This document shows positions 16,628 to 24,320 of a DNA stretch of 39,778 nucleotides, piece after piece. The stretch is from positions 1 through 39,778 of the forward strand of contig JBBDXJ010000096.1 in the NCBI GenBank assembly GCA_040902445.1, written 5' to 3'. Under the pieces are notes generated by a model, which saw nothing but the letters and a program-made list of their open reading frames with translations, had not been told where the DNA came from and made no database searches. The stretch is from Chryseosolibacter sp040902445. Its GTDB lineage: Bacteria > Bacteroidota > Bacteroidia > Cytophagales > Cyclobacteriaceae. The first letter of the stretch is position 1. The number at the start of each line of letters is the position of its first letter. The translations under genes were made by a program, and so were the position numbers.

Positions 16628-18253
16628 ATGAAACGCAGGGACATCATCAAAAATTTAGCTGTCATACCTTTTGCTGGAGGATTCTTCCCCCACGATGCGA
16701 TGGCCGGCAATTCGTCTGCCGCAGCCGGCGAGATCTCCGGACCGCTGGCAATTGGCCCAAAGATCTACGAATCGATTGGTGTTGACCCCGTCATCAACTG
16801 TCGTGGTACGTTCACCATTATTGGCGGTTCGCTTGAACGGCCGGAAGTACTTGCCGCATCCAAAGCTGCTTCCGCACATTTTGTTCAATATGATGAAATG
16901 GCATTTGGCGTTGGACGGCGTCTCGCAGAAATTACTGGTGCTGAATGGGGGATGGTTTCAGCAGGATGCGCAGCCGGATTGAAACACGTGACCGCAGCCT
17001 GCGTAACAGGTGGTAACCCGGAAAAGCTTATCCGTATCCCCGATTTAACCGGAATGGATAAAACGGAGGTCATCATTCCGCGTTCATCCCGCAATGCTTA
17101 TGATCACGCCATTCGCAACATTGGTGTGAAGATCGTTATGGTAGAAAGTCCTGAAGAACTCGAACGTGCCATCAATTCGCAAACCGCCATGATCTACCTG
17201 ATGGCTGACGGCGACTCAGCCAAAGGCAAACCGCTTTCGCTGGAAGCAATTGCCCGGATAGCGAAACCCAAAAATATTCCCATCCTGGTGGATGCTGCTG
17301 CAGAAGTTCTCACCATCCCGAACGTACACCTTGAACAAGGCGCAACGGTGGTGGCATACAGCGGAGGAAAAGCGATCTGCGGACCACAGTGCGCTGGATT
17401 GTTACTGGGCAAAAAAGATATACTGATGTCTGCCTGGCAGGCCAGCGCCCCCCATCACGGACCTGGCCGGGATAACAAAGTGGGCAAGGAAGAAATGCTG
17501 GGAATGCTTGCCGCCGTGGAAGCCTGGACCACCCGCGACCATCAGGCGGAATGGAAAACATGGCTTTCATATCTTGATGTCATTGCCAAAAGAGTTTCCA
17601 GGATTGATGGGATCGAAACTTCCGTGAATGAACCGACTCAACTGTCAAACAAGTCACCTGTATTGAACATCACCTGGGACCCGGATAGACTTCATATTAC
17701 TGCGGAAGAAGTGGCCGAGGAGTTCGCGAGGAATAAACCCCGGATAGCCATCGGTGCGCGCAGCAGTGAAGGAGGTACTTCCCTCAGCGTCACCTCAGGG
17801 CAGATGCAACCTGGGAATGAAAAAATTGTTGCCGACAGAATATTTGACATTCTTTCAAAAAAACGCCAGCCCCTTTCAAATGAAATGACGGCCCCTTCGG
17901 TCACCATCAGCGGTCACTGGGATGTTTCCGTAGAATTTTTCAGCAGCACGAGCCAGCACACCTTATTTATAGAGCAGGACGGCAATTGGATACAGGGAAC
18001 ACATCACTCTGATTTTAATGTACAGGAAGTAGCGGGAATGGTGGAAGGCGATCAGCTGAAATTGCGCAGCAATCTTCGGGTTCCGGGAAATGGAGTCACA
18101 TACCTATTCTCCGGAACGGTTTCCGGGGATGCCATAACCGGATCGATCTACCTGGGAGAATATCTCAACGCAAAATTCACTGCCAAACGTGCGACATATC
18201 GCGGGGAACGGAGGAAAATCGTAATTCCTGGTGGCCCTCCCCTGGCGACATAG
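16628..18253 (+). CDS. Tat-exported SelA-like PLP-dependent enzyme with C-terminal beta domain
   Basis: Protein of 541 residues. A twin-arginine signal (MKRRDIIKNLAV) leads to an AMA-G cleavage site near residue 26. Residues about 45-415 are a fold-type I PLP enzyme of the SelA-like/DgaE group (D-glucosaminate-6-phosphate ammonia lyase and relatives): Asp222 in VDAAAE would bind the pyridine nitrogen and Lys248 in YSGGKAICGPQCAG would hold PLP. Known members are cytoplasmic and work by beta-elimination or selenocysteine transfer; no selenium gene is nearby. Residues about 428-520 form an extra strand-rich domain (GHWDVSVEFF... to NAKFTAKR) not usual in the family, perhaps for ligand or surface binding. 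Tat export suits a cofactor loaded before export. A COG3964 amidohydrolase gene follows after 150 bases, a pairing known for SelA-like genes in other bacteria. Likely a periplasmic lyase, substrate unknown. Confidence 0.82.
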   Translation: MKRRDIIKNLAVIPFAGGFFPHDAMAGNSSAAAGEISGPLAIGPKIYESIGVDPVINCRGTFTIIGGSLERPEVLAASKAASAHFVQYDEMAFGVGRRLAEITGAEWGMVSAGCAAGLKHVTAACVTGGNPEKLIRIPDLTGMDKTEVIIPRSSRNAYDHAIRNIGVKIVMVESPEELERAINSQTAMIYLMADGDSAKGKPLSLEAIARIAKPKNIPILVDAAAEVLTIPNVHLEQGATVVAYSGGKAICGPQCAGLLLGKKDILMSAWQASAPHHGPGRDNKVGKEEMLGMLAAVEAWTTRDHQAEWKTWLSYLDVIAKRVSRIDGIETSVNEPTQLSNKSPVLNITWDPDRLHITAEEVAEEFARNKPRIAIGARSSEGGTSLSVTSGQMQPGNEKIVADRIFDILSKKRQPLSNEMTAPSVTISGHWDVSVEFFSSTSQHTLFIEQDGNWIQGTHHSDFNVQEVAGMVEGDQLKLRSNLRVPGNGVTYLFSGTVSGDAITGSIYLGEYLNAKFTAKRATYRGERRKIVIPGGPPLAT

Positions 18254-18403
18254 CCTAAAAAAAATGTCGGATAAAATTGCTATAACCCTGAGTTGGCGAT
18301 GAAAATGATTGTCATTGGCAAGGTTTACAATTTTTGTCATAAAACTTTCAATATAGAATAGTGTGCTTGATCAACTTGCTAAAGAAAAAGATAAGACCAT
18401 AAA

Positions 18404-19696
18404 ATGAGAAACAATAAAACATTGCTTCAACGTGTGCATCAATTTGCGGGGATAAGCTTCCTGTTCTTTATTTCCGTTTGGTTCCCGCAGGCCGTTGCCC
18501 AACAAAATCAGGACATCGATATATTACTTAAGGGTGGACATGTTATCGATCCCAAAAATAATATTGATGGGGTAATGGATGTGGCTATCGCTGAAGGAAA
18601 GATTTTACAGGTGGCTCAAAATATTCCTGCTACGCGCGCAAAAAGGGTTATCGATGTAAAAGGACTGTTTGTTACTCCCGGACTAATCGACATGCATGTC
18701 CATGTGTTTATTGGAAATGACCTTGATGCCTACATTGCCAACGGGCCAACCAGTGTTTCTCCGGATGGATTTACTTTTCGCGCGGGTGTCACTACCGTTG
18801 TGGATGCCGGATCTTCGGGTTGGAGAAATTTCAGGTTATTCAAAGAACAAACCATAGACCGGGCTCAAACACGTGTGCTCGCATTATTAAATATTGTGGG
18901 AACAGGAATGTTCGGCCGTTTTGAAGAACAGGATGTTAACGATATGAATCCCGTCATGACCGCCAATATGATCCAAAGACTCTATCCGAAAATTCTTGTG
19001 GGTATTAAGGCCGCGCATTTCTGGGGCGACTTTACACAGGTAGATCGCGCTGTGGAGGCAGGTAAACTTGCTAAAGTTCCGGTGATGGTAGACTTCGGCG
19101 AGCATGATCCGCCAAATTCAATCGAATCTCTGTTTATGGAACATCTTCGCCCCGGAGATATTTTCACCCATACGTTTTCTTATGGCCCGAAACAAAGACA
19201 AACTATTGTAGATGAAAACGGAAAAGTTAAACCTTTTATATTTGCAGCCCAGAAACGCGGATTGATCTTCGATGTCGGGCATGGGGGTGGGGCGTTCTCC
19301 TGGAGGCAGGCCGTCCCTGCAATGAAACAGGGCTTCAAACCCGATGTGATCAGCACAGATCTCCATACCCAAAGCATGAATGCGGGAATGAAGGACTTTA
19401 CAAACGTCATGTCAAAATTTATCAACATGGGTATGAGTCTCCAGGATGCTGTTATGCGCTCAACAGTCAATCCCGCAAAGGTCATCAACAGACCTGAACT
19501 CGGCCACTTAAGCCCCGGTGCGGAGGCGGATGTCGCTGTCTTGAATTTAAGAAAAGGCAATTTTGGATTTTTGGATGTGCGTGGAACAAAACTCAAAGGT
19601 GATCAGAAAGTTGAAGCGGAATTAACGATCCGTGCAGGCAGAATCGTTTGGGATCTCAATGGGACCGGCGCACAGGAATGGGAGGCAGAAAAATAG
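18404..19696 (+). CDS. Exported COG3964-type amidohydrolase, copy 1
   Basis: Metal-dependent hydrolase of 430 residues with a Sec signal peptide cut after AVA near residue 32. The amidohydrolase barrel shows His98-x-His100 in GLIDMHVHVF, Lys202 in GIKAAHF as probable carboxylated bridging Lys, His256 in FTHTFSYG, His293 in DVGHGGG and Asp319 in STDLH. The strand-5 position where I expect His reads Asp230 (VMVDFGEHD), with His234 close by. The family is often misnamed dihydroorotase; characterised members hydrolyse small chiral esters or N-acyl compounds such as acetyl-(R)-mandelate. Its neighbour on the left is a SelA-like enzyme, as in other genomes. A six-base-pair hairpin (TCAGTT/AACTGA) follows the stop near 19708. 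Confidence 0.87.
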   Translation: MRNNKTLLQRVHQFAGISFLFFISVWFPQAVAQQNQDIDILLKGGHVIDPKNNIDGVMDVAIAEGKILQVAQNIPATRAKRVIDVKGLFVTPGLIDMHVHVFIGNDLDAYIANGPTSVSPDGFTFRAGVTTVVDAGSSGWRNFRLFKEQTIDRAQTRVLALLNIVGTGMFGRFEEQDVNDMNPVMTANMIQRLYPKILVGIKAAHFWGDFTQVDRAVEAGKLAKVPVMVDFGEHDPPNSIESLFMEHLRPGDIFTHTFSYGPKQRQTIVDENGKVKPFIFAAQKRGLIFDVGHGGGAFSWRQAVPAMKQGFKPDVISTDLHTQSMNAGMKDFTNVMSKFINMGMSLQDAVMRSTVNPAKVINRPELGHLSPGAEADVAVLNLRKGNFGFLDVRGTKLKGDQKVEAELTIRAGRIVWDLNGTGAQEWEAEK

Positions 19697-19762
19697 CCGT
19701 GATCTTTCAGTTTTCGGTAACTGATGTTCGATTTACTTCTGGCATTGTTAATAGCACTGGCG

Positions 19763-19793
19763 GTTGTGAGTTGTCAGTAGTGAGTTGTGAGTC
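19763..19793. repeat. Degenerate GTTGTGAGT word repeat
   Basis: Three to four imperfect copies of the word GTTGTGAGT/AGTGAGT lie in tandem. The 13-mer GTGAGTTGTGAGT at 19780-19792 recurs exactly at 39661-39673, 20 kb away in another gap. Confidence 0.75.
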
Positions 19794-19909
19794 TGTGCTT
19801 GCCTGATTTCTCACTTGGCCAATTATTATGTGTTATATGCTGGGTTTTCAAAAACCACATAACTCAAGGCAACAAAAAACCAATCACAAGTTTAAGCATA
19901 AAAGAAAAA

Positions 19910-21187
19910 ATGAATTTGTGGCAGGCCTTTACTCACCACTCACGAAATAATATGGCAATAAAGACTTTAGTATCAATAGGTATTGCGTTGACGTTATTCC
20001 TCTCGGCCTCGATAACGGCGGCACAGGAAATTGACCTTCTTTTAAAAAACGGACATGTTATCGACCCCAGGAATAATATCAATTCAAGGATGGATGTCGG
20101 TATCACCGGAGGAAGAATTTTTCAGGTAGCGTCAGATATTCCGGAGAGTAAAGCAAAAAAAGTGATCGATGCCACAGGGTTGTTTGTCAGTCCCGGCTTC
20201 ATCGATATTCACACTCATGTTTTTGTAGGAAGCAAGACAGGGTTTGCCGACGGCATCAGCAGCATTTCTCCTGACGATTTCACCTGCCGTTCGGGAGTTA
20301 CTACCGTGGTGGACGCAGGCACGTCTGGCTGGCGCAATTTCCCCGTTTTTAAACAACAGGTAATAGACAAATCCAAAACACGGATCCTGGCTTTTTTAAA
20401 TATTGCAGGCTCCGGTTTGAGCGGAAAATCCACAATGGAAAATCTTGATGACATGGATCCTGATTCCGCTTATTCCATGCTTAAGAAATACCCGGAAACA
20501 ATTGTAGGAATAAAAATAGGCCACTATGAAGGCATTGAATGGACGCCTTTTGATAATGCTCTTGAAGCCGCGGAAAAATCCAACGTCCCGCTACTGGTAG
20601 AATGTCACTTGCCTCAATATTCTTTGGAGGAGCAGTTAAACCACATGCGGCCCGGCGATATCATTACCCATTCCTTTGAGAAGGTCTCAGAACGTATGTC
20701 GGTGATCGATGAGAAAGGCCAGGTGAGACCTTTTGTAAAAGAAGCTCAAAAGAGAGGGATTTTGTTTGATGTCGGTCACGGCGGGGCGGGCTTCTGGTTT
20801 AGTGAAGCAATTCCTGCGCTGAAACAAGGACTATTGCCGAACTCTTTTGGCACGGATCTTCATCGCAACAGCGTAAATGCCGGGATGAAAGATATGCTCA
20901 ATGTAATGTCGAAGTACATGGCGATGGGTATGAAAAAGGAAGATATTATTTTACGCGCAACGTGGGCGCCGGCAAAATCCGTTAAACGCGAGGATCTTGG
21001 ACATCTCAGCAAGGGTGCTGTTGCGGATGTAGCGGTATGGAGTATGCGAAAAGGAAAATTCGGGTTTGTCGACGCAGGCGGAAACAAAATTGAAGGAGAC
21101 TCCAGACTGGAAGCGGAATTAACGCTTCGTGAAGGTAGGGTAGTCTGGGATCTGAATGGCTTGTCAGCGAAAAAATTTATTGAATAG
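19910..21187 (+). CDS. Exported COG3964-type amidohydrolase, copy 2
   Basis: Paralog of the preceding gene, 425 residues from ATG 19910. An internal ATG at 19952 gives a shorter signal peptide (MAIKTLVSIGIALTLFLSA), and either may be used; an upstream ATG at 19787 lies in repeat DNA and is rejected. Ligands match copy 1: His101-x-His103 in DIHTHVF, Lys202 in GIKIGHY, His254 in ITHSFE, His290 in DVGHGG and Asp316 in GTDLH. At strand 5 the usual His position reads Glu231, followed by Cys232 and His233 (LLVECHLPQ), a different solution from copy 1. The two copies share most motifs but differ in the loops around the active site, which suggests two related substrates or enantiomers. Probably the same transcript as its neighbours. 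Confidence 0.87.
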   Translation: MNLWQAFTHHSRNNMAIKTLVSIGIALTLFLSASITAAQEIDLLLKNGHVIDPRNNINSRMDVGITGGRIFQVASDIPESKAKKVIDATGLFVSPGFIDIHTHVFVGSKTGFADGISSISPDDFTCRSGVTTVVDAGTSGWRNFPVFKQQVIDKSKTRILAFLNIAGSGLSGKSTMENLDDMDPDSAYSMLKKYPETIVGIKIGHYEGIEWTPFDNALEAAEKSNVPLLVECHLPQYSLEEQLNHMRPGDIITHSFEKVSERMSVIDEKGQVRPFVKEAQKRGILFDVGHGGAGFWFSEAIPALKQGLLPNSFGTDLHRNSVNAGMKDMLNVMSKYMAMGMKKEDIILRATWAPAKSVKREDLGHLSKGAVADVAVWSMRKGKFGFVDAGGNKIEGDSRLEAELTLREGRVVWDLNGLSAKKFIE

Positions 21188-21266
21188 GAAAATTTATTTC
21201 CCTGATTAATTGCGCGAAATAATGCAGGTGACGCTGTGATCTCCGGGAAGCCACTCATAAAATGAC

Positions 21267-23030
21267 ATGCTGAAAGCGAACACTCTAGTTCTGAAATTGA
21301 TCCAGGTTGTTTTGGCCGTTGTGATCCTTTTGCGATGTGAGGAGTCAATCAATTTGCCGCCAGGTGATCCTGATAACGGCGGACTATTCCTTCCTGAAAA
21401 ATTTGAAGCATTGGTTGTGGCCGATAGTACCGGACGAGCAAGGCATATTGCTGTAAACGACAACGGGGATATTTACGTGAAGTTGACCTATAATGATGCT
21501 ATGAAAGGTAAAGGTGGAACTGTTGGGCTGCGCGACGTCAACCGTGATGGAAAAGCGGATACCATTATATACTTCGGTGATTATAAAGACGAGGGGGGTT
21601 CAGCAGTGGGTGTAACGATCCACAATGGTTTTCTTTACACCAGCACCGTCCGAACTGTATTAAGAAATAAATTAACTCCTGGAAAACTCGTACCCGAAAG
21701 TCCAACAGAAGTGGTGTTGACGGATACAGATACGAACGTTGTAAGAAACTGGCATACAACAAAGCCCCTGGCCTTTGACGATATGGGAAATATGTTTGTT
21801 CCCTTTGGGTCTCCGTCCGATGCCTGCCACGATATAAAAAAATACGGACCTGTTGGCATTCCCGGAGGTGTTGGAATAGACCCTTGCCCTGAACTTGAAA
21901 AACACGCGGGGATCTGGAAGTTTGACGCAGACCGGACCGGACTAACACAGGTTGATGGCGAAAAATATGCGACCGGAATAAGAAGTGTTGTCGGCATGCA
22001 GTGGAACCCCCTGGACAAAAGTTTATATGCAGTGGTCAATGGCATCGATAATTTCCACACCATTTATCCTGATCTTTATTCTTCATGGCAGGCTGCCGTG
22101 CTTCCCGCGGAGACGTTGATTAAAGTCGCAGAAGGATCAAACTTCGGCTGGCCGTACGCTTATTACGATCAGTTCCTGGAAAAAAATATATTATCACCGG
22201 GCTATGGCGGCGATGGCAGGAAAACAGAAAGGGCCAGTGCATTTGACAAGCCGGCTATGGCTTTTCCCGGCCATTGGGCTCCCATGGATTTATTGTTTTA
22301 TCAGGGCAGTCAATTTCCTGCGCGGTATAAGGCCGGTGTTTTTATTGCCTTTCATGGTTCAACCGACCGGTCTCCCTATCCGCAGGCCGGATATATTGTT
22401 TGTTTTGTTCCCTTTGAAAATGGAAAGGCTTCCGGGAACTGGGAGGTTTTTGCTGATGGGTTTACAGGTGTCGATACCGTGGCGAATACCAGCGATGCTG
22501 CTTACAGACCGATGGGCCTTGCCGAAGGGCCGGATGGGTCGTTGTATATTTCCGAATCGAATAAAGGAAAGATCTGGAGGGTAATGTACAAGGGAGAAAA
22601 TGATCAATTCTCGGAATCGCAGTTAGCGATGATGGAAAAAAGAAAATCCAGATCTTATATCAAGACACCTGATGAAGTGAAAGACCGCCTGAACAAGGGC
22701 AGTATGCTTGAAGGTGGGATCTTATATAATACCTATTGTGCCAGCTGCCATCAGCGGGATGGAAAGGGCGATGGTAGCCGTTTTCCTCCTCTGGCTAATT
22801 CAGATTGGGTCACGGGAAATCCGGACAGGTTAATCGAACTCGTTTTGAATGGTTTACAGGGGGAAATTATCGTGAATGGAAAATCCTACAATGGCCTGAT
22901 GCCGAAGAATGACCACCTGGATGATCATGCCGTTGCTTCCATTCTAACGTACATACGAACGAGATTCAACAATAAGTCTTCCGCGATAAGTACCTTGCAG
23001 GTAAGCAAGGCTCGAAAAAAAGGTAGTTGA
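21267..23030 (+). CDS. Sorbosone-dehydrogenase-like propeller fused to cytochrome c, copy 1
   Basis: Protein of 587 residues with an N-terminal hydrophobic segment (about 10-23) ending in LLRCEES; Arg before the Cys makes a lipobox unlikely, so it may be a membrane anchor or Sec signal. Residues about 40-445 are a six-bladed propeller of the soluble PQQ glucose/sorbosone dehydrogenase family (TGIRSVVGMQWN with Arg239; EGSNFGWPYAYYD; HGSTDRSPYPQAGY; RPMGLAEGPDGSLYI). A class I cytochrome c domain follows, with the heme motif CASCH at 491-495 and likely axial Met545 in NGLMPKND. It would oxidise an alcohol, aldehyde or sugar in the periplasm and pass electrons to the respiratory chain. PQQ itself is not shown by the sequence, and no pqq genes are here. 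It follows amidohydrolase copy 2 by 79 bases. Confidence 0.87.
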   Translation: MLKANTLVLKLIQVVLAVVILLRCEESINLPPGDPDNGGLFLPEKFEALVVADSTGRARHIAVNDNGDIYVKLTYNDAMKGKGGTVGLRDVNRDGKADTIIYFGDYKDEGGSAVGVTIHNGFLYTSTVRTVLRNKLTPGKLVPESPTEVVLTDTDTNVVRNWHTTKPLAFDDMGNMFVPFGSPSDACHDIKKYGPVGIPGGVGIDPCPELEKHAGIWKFDADRTGLTQVDGEKYATGIRSVVGMQWNPLDKSLYAVVNGIDNFHTIYPDLYSSWQAAVLPAETLIKVAEGSNFGWPYAYYDQFLEKNILSPGYGGDGRKTERASAFDKPAMAFPGHWAPMDLLFYQGSQFPARYKAGVFIAFHGSTDRSPYPQAGYIVCFVPFENGKASGNWEVFADGFTGVDTVANTSDAAYRPMGLAEGPDGSLYISESNKGKIWRVMYKGENDQFSESQLAMMEKRKSRSYIKTPDEVKDRLNKGSMLEGGILYNTYCASCHQRDGKGDGSRFPPLANSDWVTGNPDRLIELVLNGLQGEIIVNGKSYNGLMPKNDHLDDHAVASILTYIRTRFNNKSSAISTLQVSKARKKGS

Positions 23031-23044
23031 AGTGATCGATCACT
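23031..23044. promoter_or_regulatory. Perfect 14-bp palindrome directly after a stop codon
   Basis: AGTGATCGATCACT begins at the base after the TGA of the first propeller-cytochrome gene. Its full symmetry suits an operator for a dimeric regulator or a short 3' hairpin. It lies 100 bases before the lactonase gene. Confidence 0.4.
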
Positions 23045-23144
23045 GCACAGAATATTTAATGAATTATTAAAATTGCTTTTATGAACGGTATTTAATAATC
23101 CGATCATTTGGAATAACTTTTGAGTAATTTAAAAACAAGGAAAT

Positions 23145-24278
23145 ATGAAAACTATACTGGTACTGTTCATGATCATGGGCTTTTATTCCCTCTCTATGGC
23201 ACAAACATCAAAGGATAAAACTTACCATCTGCTGGTAGGAACCTATACCAACGAATCCAAAACAAACGGCATCCATGTATATACCTTCAATGCCGGTACG
23301 GGAGACTTTCAGGAAAAGTCAAAAGCAGTTAACATTACGAATCCCTCTTATCTTGCTATCAGCAAGGACAAAAAAAATGTTTATTCCGTAAGTGAAGGTG
23401 GGGATGGTAAGGGGATAAGTGCCTTTTCATTTGATAACGCCTCAGGCAAACTTACCTTTTTGAATACAGGAAGCGCGGGCGGAAATGGCCCCTGTTATAT
23501 TTCTGTAGATGACAAGAAACAAATTGTGTTTGCCGGTAACTATGGCGGAGGAAGTTTATCTGCAACACGATTGAATGCGGATGGTTCGTTAAGCCAGGAT
23601 ATTCAGGCCATACAACATGAGGGAAGCAGCGTCAATAAAGGCAGGCAGGATAAACCGCATGTACACTCAGTGGTCTTATCTCCGGACAACCGTTATTTGC
23701 TTGTTCCCGATCTCGGGACCGATAGGGTCAATGTATACAATGTCGAAGCTGGCAAGCCAAAGCCTTTGACACCTGCGTCTCCGGCGTTTGCAAGTGTGAA
23801 TCCCGGAGGTGGCCCACGTCATCTCACTTTTCATCCCAATGGAAAACACGCCTACCTCATTCTTGAAATGGAAGGTGCTATTGCGGCATTTGATTATAAA
23901 AATGGAAAACTCGAACCAAAACAATCTATCACGATGCTCGCGCCTGGATTTAATGGAAAAGTGGGCGCGGCTGATATCCACATTTCACCCGATGGCAAAT
24001 TTCTTTACGGATCCAATCGCGGAGAAGCCAATGAAATTGTTATTTATGCCATCGACAAGAACGGAAAATTAACTTACGCAGGACGGCAGGCTGACTTGAT
24101 CAATACTCCGCGAAATTTTGCTATCGATCCCACAGGTAATTTTTTATTGGTCGCAAACCAGAACGGAAATGATATTGTAATTTTTAAACGCGATCAGAAG
24201 ACAGGACTGCTGACATCCACAGACAAGCGGATACAGGTCGACAAACCGGTTTGTTTGAAGTTTGCAGCGATAGATTGA
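23145..24278 (+). CDS. Exported 6-phosphogluconolactonase-type lactonase
   Basis: Protein of 377 residues with a Sec signal peptide (MKTILVLFMIMGFYSLSMAQ). The rest is a seven-bladed propeller of the lactonase family that includes YbhE-type 6-phosphogluconolactonase and carboxymuconate cyclases: YHLLVGTYTN at the start, then NPSYLAISKD, NGPCYISVD, DKPHVHSVVLSPDNRYLLVPDLGTDRV, NPGGGPRHLTFHPNGKHAYL and ADIHISPDGKFLYGSNRG in the standard order. Being exported, it is unlikely to act on a phosphorylated sugar; it more probably opens a lactone made by the neighbouring dehydrogenases, which oxidise sugars to lactones in related families. It lies between the two dehydrogenase copies, 42 bases before the second. 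Confidence 0.88.
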   Translation: MKTILVLFMIMGFYSLSMAQTSKDKTYHLLVGTYTNESKTNGIHVYTFNAGTGDFQEKSKAVNITNPSYLAISKDKKNVYSVSEGGDGKGISAFSFDNASGKLTFLNTGSAGGNGPCYISVDDKKQIVFAGNYGGGSLSATRLNADGSLSQDIQAIQHEGSSVNKGRQDKPHVHSVVLSPDNRYLLVPDLGTDRVNVYNVEAGKPKPLTPASPAFASVNPGGGPRHLTFHPNGKHAYLILEMEGAIAAFDYKNGKLEPKQSITMLAPGFNGKVGAADIHISPDGKFLYGSNRGEANEIVIYAIDKNGKLTYAGRQADLINTPRNFAIDPTGNFLLVANQNGNDIVIFKRDQKTGLLTSTDKRIQVDKPVCLKFAAID

Positions 24279-24320
24279 AATTGAAATGCGCATCTGTCCT
24301 CCAACAAAGAAATCCTGCTA

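Noticed and set aside
16628..18253. Genuine selenocysteine synthase (SelA)
   Set aside because: Has a Tat signal, an added domain and no selB, selD or tRNA-Sec nearby; only the PLP fold is shared.
20860..22063. Long antisense frames of 127-162 residues opposite the amidohydrolase and dehydrogenase genes
   Set aside because: They are shadows of strong coding regions on the plus strand and lack any family signature.
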